From Bowmanella denitrificans (GTDB lineage: Bacteria; Pseudomonadota; Gammaproteobacteria; Enterobacterales; Alteromonadaceae), in assembly GCF_039522935.1 (NCBI RefSeq), contig NZ_BAAAEI010000031.1, positions 1 through 64,000 of the forward strand: a stretch of 64,000 bases of DNA. Direction: 5' to 3'. The notes below the pieces were generated by a model. That model saw only the letters and a list, made by a program, of their open reading frames with translations, did not search any database and was not told where the DNA came from. This document shows, piece after piece, positions 1 to 8,085 of this stretch. The position numbers and the translations under genes were made by a program. Position 1 is the first letter of the stretch. Each line of letters starts with the position of its first letter.

Positions 1-60
1 CTAATGAAGTTCTGACTGCATCATAGCAGCTCTAATTAGGTGGCCAAATTAACTATGCCA

Positions 61-207
61 CTACACTGACTTTAAAAATGGCGAAATTGTGTATTTAGGA
101 TATCCAGCCCCATTGGGGGGCAATGATGTAAAGCTTTCGTAACCTTCTCTATATTTAGAGATGTACTCGAAAACAAATTTTCCTAAATTTTCAATTCCAA
201 TGCTCAT
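61..207 (-). CDS. Possible 48-residue small protein, unknown function
   Basis: A short minus-strand frame starts at ATG 207 and stops at TAG 63-61. It is preceded by a purine-rich AAAGGAA about 5 bases upstream, a usable ribosome binding site. The protein begins MSIGIENLGKFVFEYISKYR and has a balanced composition with a Pro/Gly-rich centre (LPPNGAGYPKY), which looks more like real coding sequence than noise. I recognise no family. It may be an intact small protein or the 5' remnant of a longer gene, since it sits beside palindromic and repeated DNA that often marks degraded accessory regions. Coding status is uncertain. Confidence 0.3.
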   Translation of the reverse strand: MSIGIENLGKFVFEYISKYREGYESFTSLPPNGAGYPKYTISPFLKSV

Positions 208-237
208 ATTTTCCTTTGGCATTTAACAGTTTAATAG

Positions 238-275
238 ACGGCGAAGCGCCGTGTTTAAACACGGCGCTTCGCCGT
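238..275. repeat. 38-bp perfect palindrome
   Basis: Positions 238-275 read identically on both strands. Each half is ACGGCGAAGCGCCGTGTTT and the centre is GTTTAAAC. Each arm contains a nested imperfect repeat (GGCGAAGCGCC), so cruciform or clover-like folding is possible. There is no loop and no T-tract, so it is not a standard terminator. It could be a protein-binding site, a REP-like element or a mobile-element end. It lies between the small frame at 61-207 and the tandem repeats at 411-860. Confidence 0.75.
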
Positions 276-410
276 ACTTTTACATCGCTATTTTGTAGCA
301 TGCCCCGACGCCCTTGCCTAGCAAGACTAATCAGGTTGCACCATCTTGGTGCTGTGGAAAGGCGGCGATGTTCCGCCCTATTGCTGTTATACGCTAACAA
401 TGGGTCGTCC
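276..410. other. Non-coding stretch without recognised feature
   Basis: I see no credible gene, promoter or structured RNA here. Open frames crossing it run straight through the palindrome and the repeats, which argues against coding. Confidence 0.4.
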
Positions 411-860
411 TGCTCTTCTCCGTGCCCTCTGTGCCTCTGTGGTGAAAAATCTGTCCTAAAAACATAGATAACCACAGAGGCACGAAGAGCACAGAGTTTT
501 TAAAGTGTTACTGCGCACTCAGCGTCACAGCGAGAAACCGATGTGCACCGCCGAGACGCAGAGACCCCAGAGATCTAAAGGGCCTGGACTAAAAAATCTC
601 CTGCTCTTCTCCGTGCCCTCTGTGCCTCTGTGGTGAAATCTGTTCAAAAGCACAAATAACCACAGAGGCACGGAGAGCACAGAGTATTTGAAAGTACTAA
701 TACGAAATGAGTGTCACTGCGAGAAGCCTTTATTAACCGCCGAGACGTAGAGAATCCAGATATTTCAATGGCTTAGGTTAAAATATCTCCTGCTCTTCTC
801 CGTGCCCTCTGTGCCTCTGTGGTGAAAAATCTGTCCTAAAAAACATAAACAACCACAGAG
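411..860. repeat. Tandem ~190-bp repeat, about 2.4 copies, each with a hairpin
   Basis: The string TGCTCTTCTCCGTGCCCTCT recurs at 411, 602 and 791, a period of 191 and 189 bases. In each unit a left arm ending CCTCTGTGGT is followed about 30 bases later by a reverse-complementary right arm starting ACCACAGAGG, a long imperfect hairpin (arms about 413-442 with 471-496, and 604-632 with 659-684). The third right arm is cut short (852-860). Between hairpins a second shared segment starts ACCGCCGAGACG (about 547 and 736). As I recall, CTCTGTGCCTCTGTGG strings occur in intergenic repeats of many unrelated bacteria. The last copy lies just past the hutI stop and could help end that transcript. Confidence 0.8.
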
Positions 861-876
861 TTTTCAAAGGGTTATA

Positions 877-2115
877 TCAGCGTCCGCCGTTGATTGCTTT
901 ACCGGCCTGCCATAAACGGCTCAGTGGATTAAGGCCTACCTGATAAGCCAACTGGTTGGGGTGGCTGATATCCAGCAATTGCATATCGGCCTGCATACCC
1001 ACTTTTAACTGGCCGAGCTGTTCCTGTACGCCCAGCGCTTTGGCGGCATTTAAGGTAATGCCCTGCAAGGCTTCCAGTGGTGTCAGGGCGAACAGAGTAC
1101 AGGCCATATTCAGCATCAGTGGCAGGTTCAGAATAGGCGAAGAGCCGGGGTTAAAGTCGGTGGCAATGGCCATAGGCACTTGATGTTTGCGCAGCAGGTC
1201 AATGGGCGGTTTCTGCGTTTCCTTCAGATAATAGAATGCGCCTGGCAATAGGGTAGCGACCGTACCGCTTTGGGCTATGGCCTTGACGCCGGCTTCGCTC
1301 AGGAATTCGATATGGTCCACCGACAAGGCCTGGTATTCGGCTGCCAGTTCGCTGCCACCGAGATTGGACAGCTGCTCGGCATGTAACTTAACTGGTAACC
1401 CCAGTTGCCTGGCGGTATCAAACACCTGGCGGGTATGCGCCAGACTAAAGCCGATATTTTCACAGAATACGTCGACGGCATCGGCCAGTTGTTGTTCGGC
1501 AATGGCAGGCAACATCTGCTGGCAGACCCTGTCGATATAGCCCTGGGCATTGTCCTGAAATTCTAGCGGCAGGGCATGGGCACCTAAGAAGGTGGTTTTT
1601 ACCGTGATTGGCAGGTGTTTATCGATTTGCCTGGCCACCCGCAGCATTTTCAGCTCTGTGTCCAGATCCAAACCATAGCCGGATTTTACTTCCACACAAG
1701 TCACGCCCTGGCTTAGCAGCGTTTCGGCCCGTTTTAACGCCAGTGCTAACAGTTCCGCTTCACTGGCCTGCCGGGTAGCGCTAACCGTACGGCGAATACC
1801 ACCGCCCTGTTTGGCGATATCGGCATAGCTGACACCTTGCAGACGCTGCTCAAATTCATCGGCGCGGTTACCGGCAAACACCAGATGCGTATGGCAATCG
1901 ATAAAGCCGGGTAACAGCCACTGGCCCTGACAATCCAGCGCCTGTTTTACTTCGCCCAGGCTTGGCAGGTCCTGCTGTGGGCCCAGCCATTGAATTCTCC
2001 CTTCGCGCACCAGTAATGCGCCTTGTTCGATAATGCCGTAAGAGCCAAGAGCAGGGTCAAGGGTGGCCAAATTAGCATTGGTTAGCAGTAAGTCAGCAGA
2101 GTGGGTAACCGGCAT
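877..2115 (-). CDS. hutI: Imidazolonepropionase
   Basis: Cytosolic metal-dependent amidohydrolase; it hydrolyses 4-imidazolone-5-propionate to N-formimino-L-glutamate, the third step of histidine breakdown. The 412-residue protein has the amidohydrolase metal motif DCHTH (His75 and His77), a mid-protein KLHAEQ motif, SVDHIEF and a late ATDFNPGSSP segment with the metal-binding Asp, all typical of HutI. The frame stays open 141 bases further upstream, but I place the start at ATG 2115 (MPVTHSADLL) because AAGGAA sits about 7 bases before it and the upstream residues are not family-like. It is divergent from hutC and shares the 112-base control region holding the HutC-type operator, so HutC probably represses both sides. 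Confidence 0.95.
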   Translation of the reverse strand: MPVTHSADLLLTNANLATLDPALGSYGIIEQGALLVREGRIQWLGPQQDLPSLGEVKQALDCQGQWLLPGFIDCHTHLVFAGNRADEFEQRLQGVSYADIAKQGGGIRRTVSATRQASEAELLALALKRAETLLSQGVTCVEVKSGYGLDLDTELKMLRVARQIDKHLPITVKTTFLGAHALPLEFQDNAQGYIDRVCQQMLPAIAEQQLADAVDVFCENIGFSLAHTRQVFDTARQLGLPVKLHAEQLSNLGGSELAAEYQALSVDHIEFLSEAGVKAIAQSGTVATLLPGAFYYLKETQKPPIDLLRKHQVPMAIATDFNPGSSPILNLPLMLNMACTLFALTPLEALQGITLNAAKALGVQEQLGQLKVGMQADMQLLDISHPNQLAYQVGLNPLSRLWQAGKAINGGR

Positions 2116-2151
2116 GGCAAGTTTCCTTAACGGAGTATGTGTGTTGCCTAT

Positions 2152-2165
2152 CTTGTATAGACAAG
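2152..2165. promoter_or_regulatory. Likely HutC operator
   Basis: CTTGTATAGACAAG is a near-perfect inverted repeat (one mismatched pair) centred between the hutI start (2115) and the hutC start (2228). It resembles the CTTGTAT-type operators reported for HutC in pseudomonads and klebsiellas. HutC is released by urocanate in those organisms. The position suits simultaneous repression of hutI and hutCUH. Binding here is inferred. Confidence 0.65.
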
Positions 2166-2227
2166 TTCTTTGTGTCAATTTATATAACCATGTTAATCGA
2201 CAGTTAAGTACTTTGCAGGGGCGACGG

Positions 2228-2962
2228 GTGGCAGACAGCAAATACCAACAAATCAAAACCTATATTCTGCAGCAGATTGAAACCGGTCTGTGGGCTGAAG
2301 GGGATGCGGTGCCGTCTGAAAACCAGTTGGCCGCTGAGTTTGGCGTCAGCCGGATGACCGCCCGACGCGCCCTGCAGGAACTGGCGGAACAAGGCGTATT
2401 GCAACGCACTCAGGGTGCCGCCACCTGTGTGGCGCCGCTGAAAAGCCAATCGTCGATGCTGCAAATTCGCAATATTGCCGATGAGATTCGCGAACGTCAG
2501 CATCAACACCGTGCCCAGGTACTGGAGCTGGTCGAAGTGAAGGCCGACAAGGCGCTGGCAGTACATTTTGCTTTGCAACCCGGTGCCCCCTTGTATTACA
2601 GCCTGATTTGCCATTGGCAGGATGATGAGCCATTGCAACTGGAGCAACGCTACGTTAATCCGGCGTTGGCTCCTGACTACCTCAAGCAGGATTTCAGCCA
2701 ACTGACCCCACACGAATATCTGTGCAGCGCCGCGCCGCTTACCGAAGCCGAGCACAAAGTGCAGGCCATGCTGGCCGACGCACTGGCGCAACAACATCTG
2801 GCCATGGCAGCGGGCGCGCCTTGCCTGAGATTACACCGTACCACCTGGAGCCGCGATGGCGTGGTCAGCCATGCACTGTTGACCCATCCAGGTGAAAAAT
2901 ACCAGCTTGGTGGTCATTTGACCTTTGTACCAGGTGAACGAATTAACAGGAGACAAGCATGA
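2228..2962 (+). CDS. hutC: Histidine utilisation repressor, GntR/HutC family
   Basis: Transcriptional repressor of histidine catabolism; in known systems urocanate is the inducer. The N-terminal winged helix-turn-helix (about residues 4-70) has the GntR pattern PSENQLAAEFGVSRMTARRAL, and the rest is a UTRA effector domain (about 90-235) ending in LTHPGEKYQLGGHLTF. I start it at GTG 2228 (VADSKYQQIK), which gives 244 residues, the usual HutC length. The in-frame ATG at 2063 would place 55 unlike residues inside divergent hutI. The stop overlaps the hutU start by four bases (ATGA), so the repressor is translationally coupled to the pathway it controls, and the circuit is probably autoregulated. 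Confidence 0.93.
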   Translation: MADSKYQQIKTYILQQIETGLWAEGDAVPSENQLAAEFGVSRMTARRALQELAEQGVLQRTQGAATCVAPLKSQSSMLQIRNIADEIRERQHQHRAQVLELVEVKADKALAVHFALQPGAPLYYSLICHWQDDEPLQLEQRYVNPALAPDYLKQDFSQLTPHEYLCSAAPLTEAEHKVQAMLADALAQQHLAMAAGAPCLRLHRTTWSRDGVVSHALLTHPGEKYQLGGHLTFVPGERINRRQA

Positions 2963-4623
2963 ACAACCGACATGATCCGGCCCGCGTAATCCGCGCGCCC
3001 CATGGCAGCCAGCTGAGCTGCAAACACTGGCAGGCAGAAGCTGCACTGCGAATGCTGATGAACAATCTGGACCCGGATGTGGCCGAGCGCCCGGAAGATC
3101 TGGTGGTGTATGGCGGCATTGGCCGTGCGGCCAGAGACTGGGCCTGCTTTGATAAGATTGTTGAGGTGTTACAGCGCCTGGAACTGGATGAATCGCTGTT
3201 GATTCAATCCGGCAAGCCCGTTGGCGTGTTTAAAACCCATGCGGATGCGCCGCGGGTACTGATTGCCAACTCCAACCTGGTGCCACATTGGGCCAACTGG
3301 GAGCACTTCAATCAGTTGGATAAACAAGGCCTGATGATGTATGGCCAGATGACCGCCGGTAGCTGGATCTATATTGGTAGCCAGGGCATTGTACAGGGCA
3401 CCTATGAAACCTTTGGAGCCGTCGCCAGGCAGCACTTCAATGGCGAAGTAAATGGAAAGTGGGTACTTACTGGGGGGCTTGGTGGCATGGGCGGCGCCCA
3501 ACCTCTGGCGGCCACTATGGCCGGTTTCTCTATGCTGGCGGTGGATGTGGATGAAACCCGCATCGATTTTCGTCTGCGCACCCGCTACCTGGATAAAAAA
3601 GCGGCATCATTGGATGAGGCGTTGGCCATCATCAAGGCTTCAGCGAGCCCTGTGTCCGTTGGCCTGCTGGGCAATGCCGCCGATATCTTTGCCGAGCTGG
3701 TGGAGCGCAATATCACCCCGGATGTGGTCACCGACCAGACCTCTGCCCATGATCCATTAAACGGTTATCTGCCGCAGGGCTGGACTCTGGAACAGGCAGC
3801 CAACATGCGCCAGCAGGACGAAGCAGCAGTGGTAAAGGCGGCCAAACAGTCCATGGCGGTACAGGTTCGCGCTATGCTGACCTTGCAAGAGCGGGGTGCA
3901 GCTACTCTGGATTATGGCAACAACATTCGCCAGATGGCTTTTGAAGAAGGCGTAGACAATGCCTTTGATTTCCCAGGTTTTGTACCGGCTTATATTCGCC
4001 CGCTGTTCTGCGAAGGCATTGGCCCATTCCGCTGGGCGGCCTTGTCTGGCGATCCAGACGATATTTATAAAACCGACCAGAAGGTTAAAGAACTGATCCC
4101 CGATAATCCACACCTGCATAACTGGCTGGACATGGCCCGCGAGCGCATTCAGTTTCAGGGCCTGCCGGCGCGTATCTGCTGGATCGGCCTGAAAGACCGT
4201 GCCCGTGTCGCACTGGCCTTCAACGAAATGGTCAAAAATGGTGAGCTGAAAGCCCCGGTGGTGATTGGCCGTGACCATCTTGACTCCGGCTCGGTCGCCA
4301 GCCCCAACCGCGAAACTGAGAGCATGCTGGACGGCTCAGACGCCGTATCTGATTGGCCATTGCTAAATGCCCTGTTGTCCACTGCCGGTGGCGCGACCTG
4401 GGTTAGTTTGCATCACGGTGGTGGTGTAGGCATGGGCTTTTCACAGCACGCCGGGGTGGTGATCTTGTGTGACGGCACAGACGCCGCGGCCCAACGGGTA
4501 GGCCGGGTATTGTGGAATGACCCGGCAACCGGCGTGATGCGTCACGCCGATGCGGGTTATGAGATTGCCAAGCGCTGTGCCAGAGAGCAGGGCTTGGATC
4601 TACCGATGCTGGAGAATCAATAA
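2959..4623 (+). CDS. hutU: Urocanate hydratase
   Basis: NAD+-dependent urocanase; it converts urocanate to 4-imidazolone-5-propionate in the cytosol. The 554-residue length is standard. Family hallmarks are VYGGIGRAARDW near the N-terminus, the Gly-rich NAD-binding segment GGLGGMGGAQPLAATMAGF (about residues 172-190), DQTSAHDPLNGY, and a C-terminal HHGGGVGMGFSQHAG block. The start ATG overlaps the hutC stop and has AGGAGA about 6 bases upstream. Its TAA overlaps the hutH ATG (TAATG), so hutC-hutU-hutH read as one coupled transcript. Confidence 0.97.
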   Translation: MNNRHDPARVIRAPHGSQLSCKHWQAEAALRMLMNNLDPDVAERPEDLVVYGGIGRAARDWACFDKIVEVLQRLELDESLLIQSGKPVGVFKTHADAPRVLIANSNLVPHWANWEHFNQLDKQGLMMYGQMTAGSWIYIGSQGIVQGTYETFGAVARQHFNGEVNGKWVLTGGLGGMGGAQPLAATMAGFSMLAVDVDETRIDFRLRTRYLDKKAASLDEALAIIKASASPVSVGLLGNAADIFAELVERNITPDVVTDQTSAHDPLNGYLPQGWTLEQAANMRQQDEAAVVKAAKQSMAVQVRAMLTLQERGAATLDYGNNIRQMAFEEGVDNAFDFPGFVPAYIRPLFCEGIGPFRWAALSGDPDDIYKTDQKVKELIPDNPHLHNWLDMARERIQFQGLPARICWIGLKDRARVALAFNEMVKNGELKAPVVIGRDHLDSGSVASPNRETESMLDGSDAVSDWPLLNALLSTAGGATWVSLHHGGGVGMGFSQHAGVVILCDGTDAAAQRVGRVLWNDPATGVMRHADAGYEIAKRCAREQGLDLPMLENQ

Positions 4624-6152
4624 TGACAGCTTTAACGCTATTTCCCGGCCAGTTGAATCTGGCGCAACTGCGTGCCGTCAGCCGCGCCGCAGTAAATGTC
4701 AGGCTGGATGAGCAGGCCAAGCCAGCCATTAACGCCTCGGCCGCTACAGTGAAGAAAATCCTTGATGAAGGCCGGGTGGTGTATGGCATTAACACCGGTT
4801 TTGGTTTGCTGGCCAATACCCGAATCAAGCCTGAAGAGCTGGAATTGTTGCAGCGCAGTATCGTGCTTTCCCATGCGGCGGGTACCGGCCAGTTGATGGA
4901 CGACAATACCGTCAGGTTGATGATGCTATTAAAAATCAACAGCCTGGCCCGTGGTTTCTCCGGTATCCGTTTGTTGGTGATTGAGAACCTGATCGCGCTG
5001 CTGAATGCAGACGTTTACCCTTGTGTACCGAAAAAAGGTTCTGTAGGCGCCAGCGGCGACCTGGCACCTTTGGCACATATGAGTATGCCACTGATGGGTG
5101 AAGGCCATGTGCGCTATAAGGGCGAGATTCTGACCGGGGCCGAGGGCCTGAAAATTGCCGGACTTGCACCTGTGACCTTTGCGCCTAAAGAAGGGCTGGC
5201 GCTGTTAAACGGTACCCAGGCTTCAACGGCTTTTGCCCTGGAAGGGTTATTCTATGCTGAAGACTTGTTAGCCGCTGCTACCGTGGGCGGCGCCATGTGC
5301 GTGGAAGCGGCGCTGGGCAGCCGTGCCCCTTTTGATGCACGAATTCATGCAGCCCGTGGTCAGCGCGGCCAGATAGATATGGCAGCGGCTTACCGTGATC
5401 TGCTGGGTGATGAGTCCGAAATTGGACAATCACACCATGACTGCGAAAAGGTGCAAGATCCTTATTCCCTGCGTTGTCAGCCGCAAGTAATGGGTGCCTG
5501 CTTAACTCAGATGCGCCAGGCCGCCGAAGTATTGCTGGTGGAGGCCAATGGCGTGACCGATAACCCGCTGGTATTTGGTGACGACATTATCTCTGGCGGT
5601 AACTTCCACGCCGAACCTGTGGCCATGGCGGCGGATAATCTGGCCTTGGCCATAGCCGAAATCGGGGCCTTGTCCGAGCGCAGAATGGCGCTGCTGATTG
5701 ACAGCGGTTTGTCTAAGCTGCCGCCCTTTTTGGTTAATAACGGCGGGGTGAACTCAGGCTTTATGCTGGCCCAGGTAACGGCCGCTGCACTGGCTTCCGA
5801 GAACAAGACCTTTGCCCATCCTGCCTCGGTGGACAGCTTGCCCACGTCTGCCAACCAGGAAGACCATGTGTCGATGGCCACCTTTGCCGGTCGTCGTCTG
5901 GCCGATATGGCGGAAAATACCCGGGGTATTCTGGCGGTGGAATTACTGGCCGCTGCCCAGGGGATGGATTTTCGTCGGCCGCTACGTTCCAGCCCTAAAG
6001 TAGAGCAAGGCTATGCTTTGGTGCGTGAGCGGGTAGGGTTTTATGACCACGATAGATACTTCTCGCCTGATATAGAAGCCATCGCCTCGCAAATCGGCAC
6101 GGGGGCTTACAACCATTTGGTTGAGGCGCTGCTGGTAAGTCATCAAGCCTAA
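4623..6152 (+). CDS. hutH: Histidine ammonia-lyase
   Basis: First enzyme of histidine degradation; it deaminates L-histidine to trans-urocanate and ammonia. The protein is 509 residues. The self-processing Ala143-Ser144-Gly145 triad in GSVGASGDLAPLAH forms the MIO electrophile typical of the family. The N-terminal VYGINTGFG with its Tyr, the QDPYSLRCQPQ block and a C-terminal HPASVDSLPTSANQEDHVSM segment are also intact. The SD GGAG lies just before the overlapping start. With hutU and hutI this gives histidine to formiminoglutamate; no formiminoglutamase (hutG) or deiminase (hutF) is in the window. Confidence 0.97.
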   Translation: MTALTLFPGQLNLAQLRAVSRAAVNVRLDEQAKPAINASAATVKKILDEGRVVYGINTGFGLLANTRIKPEELELLQRSIVLSHAAGTGQLMDDNTVRLMMLLKINSLARGFSGIRLLVIENLIALLNADVYPCVPKKGSVGASGDLAPLAHMSMPLMGEGHVRYKGEILTGAEGLKIAGLAPVTFAPKEGLALLNGTQASTAFALEGLFYAEDLLAAATVGGAMCVEAALGSRAPFDARIHAARGQRGQIDMAAAYRDLLGDESEIGQSHHDCEKVQDPYSLRCQPQVMGACLTQMRQAAEVLLVEANGVTDNPLVFGDDIISGGNFHAEPVAMAADNLALAIAEIGALSERRMALLIDSGLSKLPPFLVNNGGVNSGFMLAQVTAAALASENKTFAHPASVDSLPTSANQEDHVSMATFAGRRLADMAENTRGILAVELLAAAQGMDFRRPLRSSPKVEQGYALVRERVGFYDHDRYFSPDIEAIASQIGTGAYNHLVEALLVSHQA

Positions 6153-6171
6153 AGTCGCTGCTTGAAAACAA

Positions 6172-6199
6172 AAAAAGGCCTGATATCTCAGGCCTTTTT
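6172..6199. terminator. Bidirectional rho-independent terminator, hutH/fklB
   Basis: AAAAAGGCCTGA and TCAGGCCTTTTT pair around a TATC loop, between the convergent hutH and fklB stop codons. The A and T tracts flank the stem on both strands, so it can serve either transcript. Confidence 0.9.
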
Positions 6200-6215
6200 G
6201 CTTTTCAGTGGTGGC

Positions 6216-6833
6216 TCAGAGAATATCCAGCAGTTCCACATCAAAAATCAGGGTGCTGTAAGGCTTGATCGCCGCGCCTGCACCTTGCTCACCGTAGGCC
6301 AGTTGATAAGGCACATACAAACGCCACTTGGCACCGACCTGCATCAATTGCAGGGCTTCGGTCCAACCTTTAATCACGCCACCTACCGGGAACTCGGCTG
6401 GTTGGCCACGTTCGTAGGAGCTGTCAAATACGGTACCGTCGATCAGCGTGCCATGGTAATGGGTACGTACGGTGGAAGAGGCAACCGGCTTGTCACCGCT
6501 GCCGGCATTCAGTACTTCATACTGCAGACCAGAATCGGTCACGGTCACACCGTCACGCTTGGCATTGTCGGCCAGGAAGTCTTCGCCTTCGGCAATCACG
6601 GCTTTGGATTGCTCAGCCTTGGCTGCCTGCATCTTCTGGTGAATGGCGTTAAAGGCCACGCGCAGGTCTTCATTGCTTACCGCACTGGGCAGTTTGTGAA
6701 AGGCGGTGGCCAGGCCGTCTTGTACCGCGTCAATGTCCAGCCCGTCAAAAGGGTTGGATGCCAGTTGTTCGCCCATTTGCAGGCCGATGCCGTAGCTGGC
6801 CTGCAGCTCTGGGGTGGTATAAGTCTTAGACAT
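6216..6833 (-). CDS. fklB: FKBP-type peptidyl-prolyl isomerase, FKBP22/FklB type
   Basis: Prolyl cis-trans isomerase of 205 residues. The N-terminal half (about 1-90) is the helical dimerisation region of the FKBP22/Mip group (SYGIGLQMGEQL...), followed by a linker helix. The C-terminal FKBP domain (about 110-205) has VRTHYHGTLIDGTVFDSSY, FPVGGVIKGWTEALQLM and a LIFDVELLDI finish. No signal peptide is visible at the chosen start, which suggests a cytosolic protein like E. coli FklB. I start at ATG 6833 (MSKTYTTPE) with AGGA 8 bases upstream; a longer in-frame extension to 6962 has no homology I recognise. It is divergent from the protease gene at 7112. Confidence 0.92.
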   Translation of the reverse strand: MSKTYTTPELQASYGIGLQMGEQLASNPFDGLDIDAVQDGLATAFHKLPSAVSNEDLRVAFNAIHQKMQAAKAEQSKAVIAEGEDFLADNAKRDGVTVTDSGLQYEVLNAGSGDKPVASSTVRTHYHGTLIDGTVFDSSYERGQPAEFPVGGVIKGWTEALQLMQVGAKWRLYVPYQLAYGEQGAGAAIKPYSTLIFDVELLDIL

Positions 6834-7111
6834 GATTATTCCTGTAGTTAAGGAGAGATGATTGGATATGGACCAATCTGATGAACTTAGCCGTATTGCT
6901 GTGGCGCAAGCATACCCGCTAATAGCATAAATTGACAGTTCAGCGCAGCCAGATAAGGGCAAAGCGTTGTCAGATTTTTTAACAGTTCAGTGTTAAATGT
7001 TTGCTTATCCAATTGAAATATAAGTGTAAAAATACAAGGCCTGAATTTTGCTTAAGGCCTCCCCTGCTCTTGCACAGCAGATTAGTAATAAAACAATAAT
7101 AGGGAACAATA

Positions 7112-8032
7112 ATGATAAAAAAATTAGTCGCAGCTATGGGGCTTGTGTGCCTGTCTTCTACCGCCATGGCAGGGGTAATTCGTCACGATGTCAGTGACGA
7201 TATTTATAAAGCCATTGGCAGTAACCCGGCCTTTAACTCAGTGGGAGCCATTTTATTTGATACACCCGATGGTGGATATATTTGCAGTGGTACAGCTATT
7301 TCGTCCAACTGGATTCTGACGGCTGCACATTGCGTAGACGAAGCCACTAGTATGACATTCTATCAATATAACGGCTCCGGTATGGGCCATACGGCTTATC
7401 AGGCCAGCCGCTGGTTTGCCCATGAAAGCTGGACCGGTGACTTGCTGGCCGGTTGGGATATCGGCCTGATGTATGTAAAAGACGCGTTGACTGTGCCATT
7501 CGCCAAATTGTATGAAGGTGCCAGTGAGTTCTTGTCAATTGCCACTCACGTTGGCTATGGTGCAACAGGTACGGGCGAAACTGGCTCAACATTGCCATCT
7601 GGGGAGCGTCGTGGTGGACAGAATATTATTGATGACCAGTTTTCTACCGAAGGTAATGGTGATCATATTTTGTTCTCCGACTTTGATCATCCAACAAACC
7701 CGCTCTTCAACGCTTTAGACTTCGATGGTTATACTTTCGATGACTTAGCGATTGACTATGAATACTCCATTGCTGGTGGTGACTCTGGTGGTGGGCTTTT
7801 CATTGAAGAAAATGGCGAGTTTTTCCTGGCAGGTGTACATTCTCTCGGTTTTGATTGGGATGGAAATGGAGCCTATGCAGGCTATGGAGATGTTTATGGC
7901 TCAACACGGGTCAGTACATTTGTTGACTGGATCAACGCCAGAGCGGTACCGGAGCCAGGTACTATCAGTATGTTTGCATTAGCGTTGGGTATGTTGCTGA
8001 TGGGGGGACGTCGCAAGGCGCTGTCCAAATAA
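7112..8032 (+). CDS. Secreted trypsin-like serine protease with PEP-CTERM anchor
   Basis: The 306-residue protein has an N-terminal signal peptide (MIKKLVAAMG...STAMA, cleavage near residue 20). It carries a chymotrypsin-fold S1 domain with the full catalytic triad: His73 in TAAHC, Asp116 in GWDIGLM and Ser225 in GGDSGGG. It ends with a PEP-CTERM sorting tag: VPEPG (about 279-283), a hydrophobic stretch and the basic tail GGRRKALSK. PEP-CTERM proteins are processed by an exosortase, which must be encoded elsewhere. The start has GGGA about 9 bases upstream. It stands alone between the divergent fklB and a terminator. The substrate is unknown; extracellular or surface proteolysis is the safe inference. 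Confidence 0.9.
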   Translation: MIKKLVAAMGLVCLSSTAMAGVIRHDVSDDIYKAIGSNPAFNSVGAILFDTPDGGYICSGTAISSNWILTAAHCVDEATSMTFYQYNGSGMGHTAYQASRWFAHESWTGDLLAGWDIGLMYVKDALTVPFAKLYEGASEFLSIATHVGYGATGTGETGSTLPSGERRGGQNIIDDQFSTEGNGDHILFSDFDHPTNPLFNALDFDGYTFDDLAIDYEYSIAGGDSGGGLFIEENGEFFLAGVHSLGFDWDGNGAYAGYGDVYGSTRVSTFVDWINARAVPEPGTISMFALALGMLLMGGRRKALSK

Positions 8033-8053
8033 GCTACCCAGCTAGGTAAGAAG

Positions 8054-8083
8054 AAGCCGCGCATTGCGCGGCTTTTCGTTTTT
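8054..8083 (+). terminator. Rho-independent terminator after the PEP-CTERM protease
   Basis: AAGCCGCGC (8054-8062) pairs with GCGCGGCTT (8066-8074) over a 3-base loop and is followed by TTCGTTTTT. It lies 22 bases after the protease stop, between convergent genes. Confidence 0.85.
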
Positions 8084-8085
8084 CG

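Noticed and set aside
238..275. Integron attC site
   Set aside because: The centre GTTTAAAC does not give the RYYYAAC/GTTRRRY core pair, and no cassette genes or integrase are present.
191..475. Open frames on both strands across 191-475
   Set aside because: They run through the perfect palindrome and the first tandem repeat and have no SD or recognisable protein pattern.
411..860. CRISPR array
   Set aside because: Repeats are ~190 bp with conserved inter-hairpin sequence, not short repeats with unique spacers, and no cas genes are near.
2204..2797. Long minus-strand frame opposite hutC
   Set aside because: Antisense shadow of a well-supported gene, without family features or SD.
3757..4278. 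173-codon frame opposite hutU
   Set aside because: Shadow frame of a strongly conserved enzyme.
6162..6851. 229-codon plus-strand frame covering fklB and its terminator
   Set aside because: It starts inside the hutH/fklB terminator and is antisense to a clear FKBP gene.
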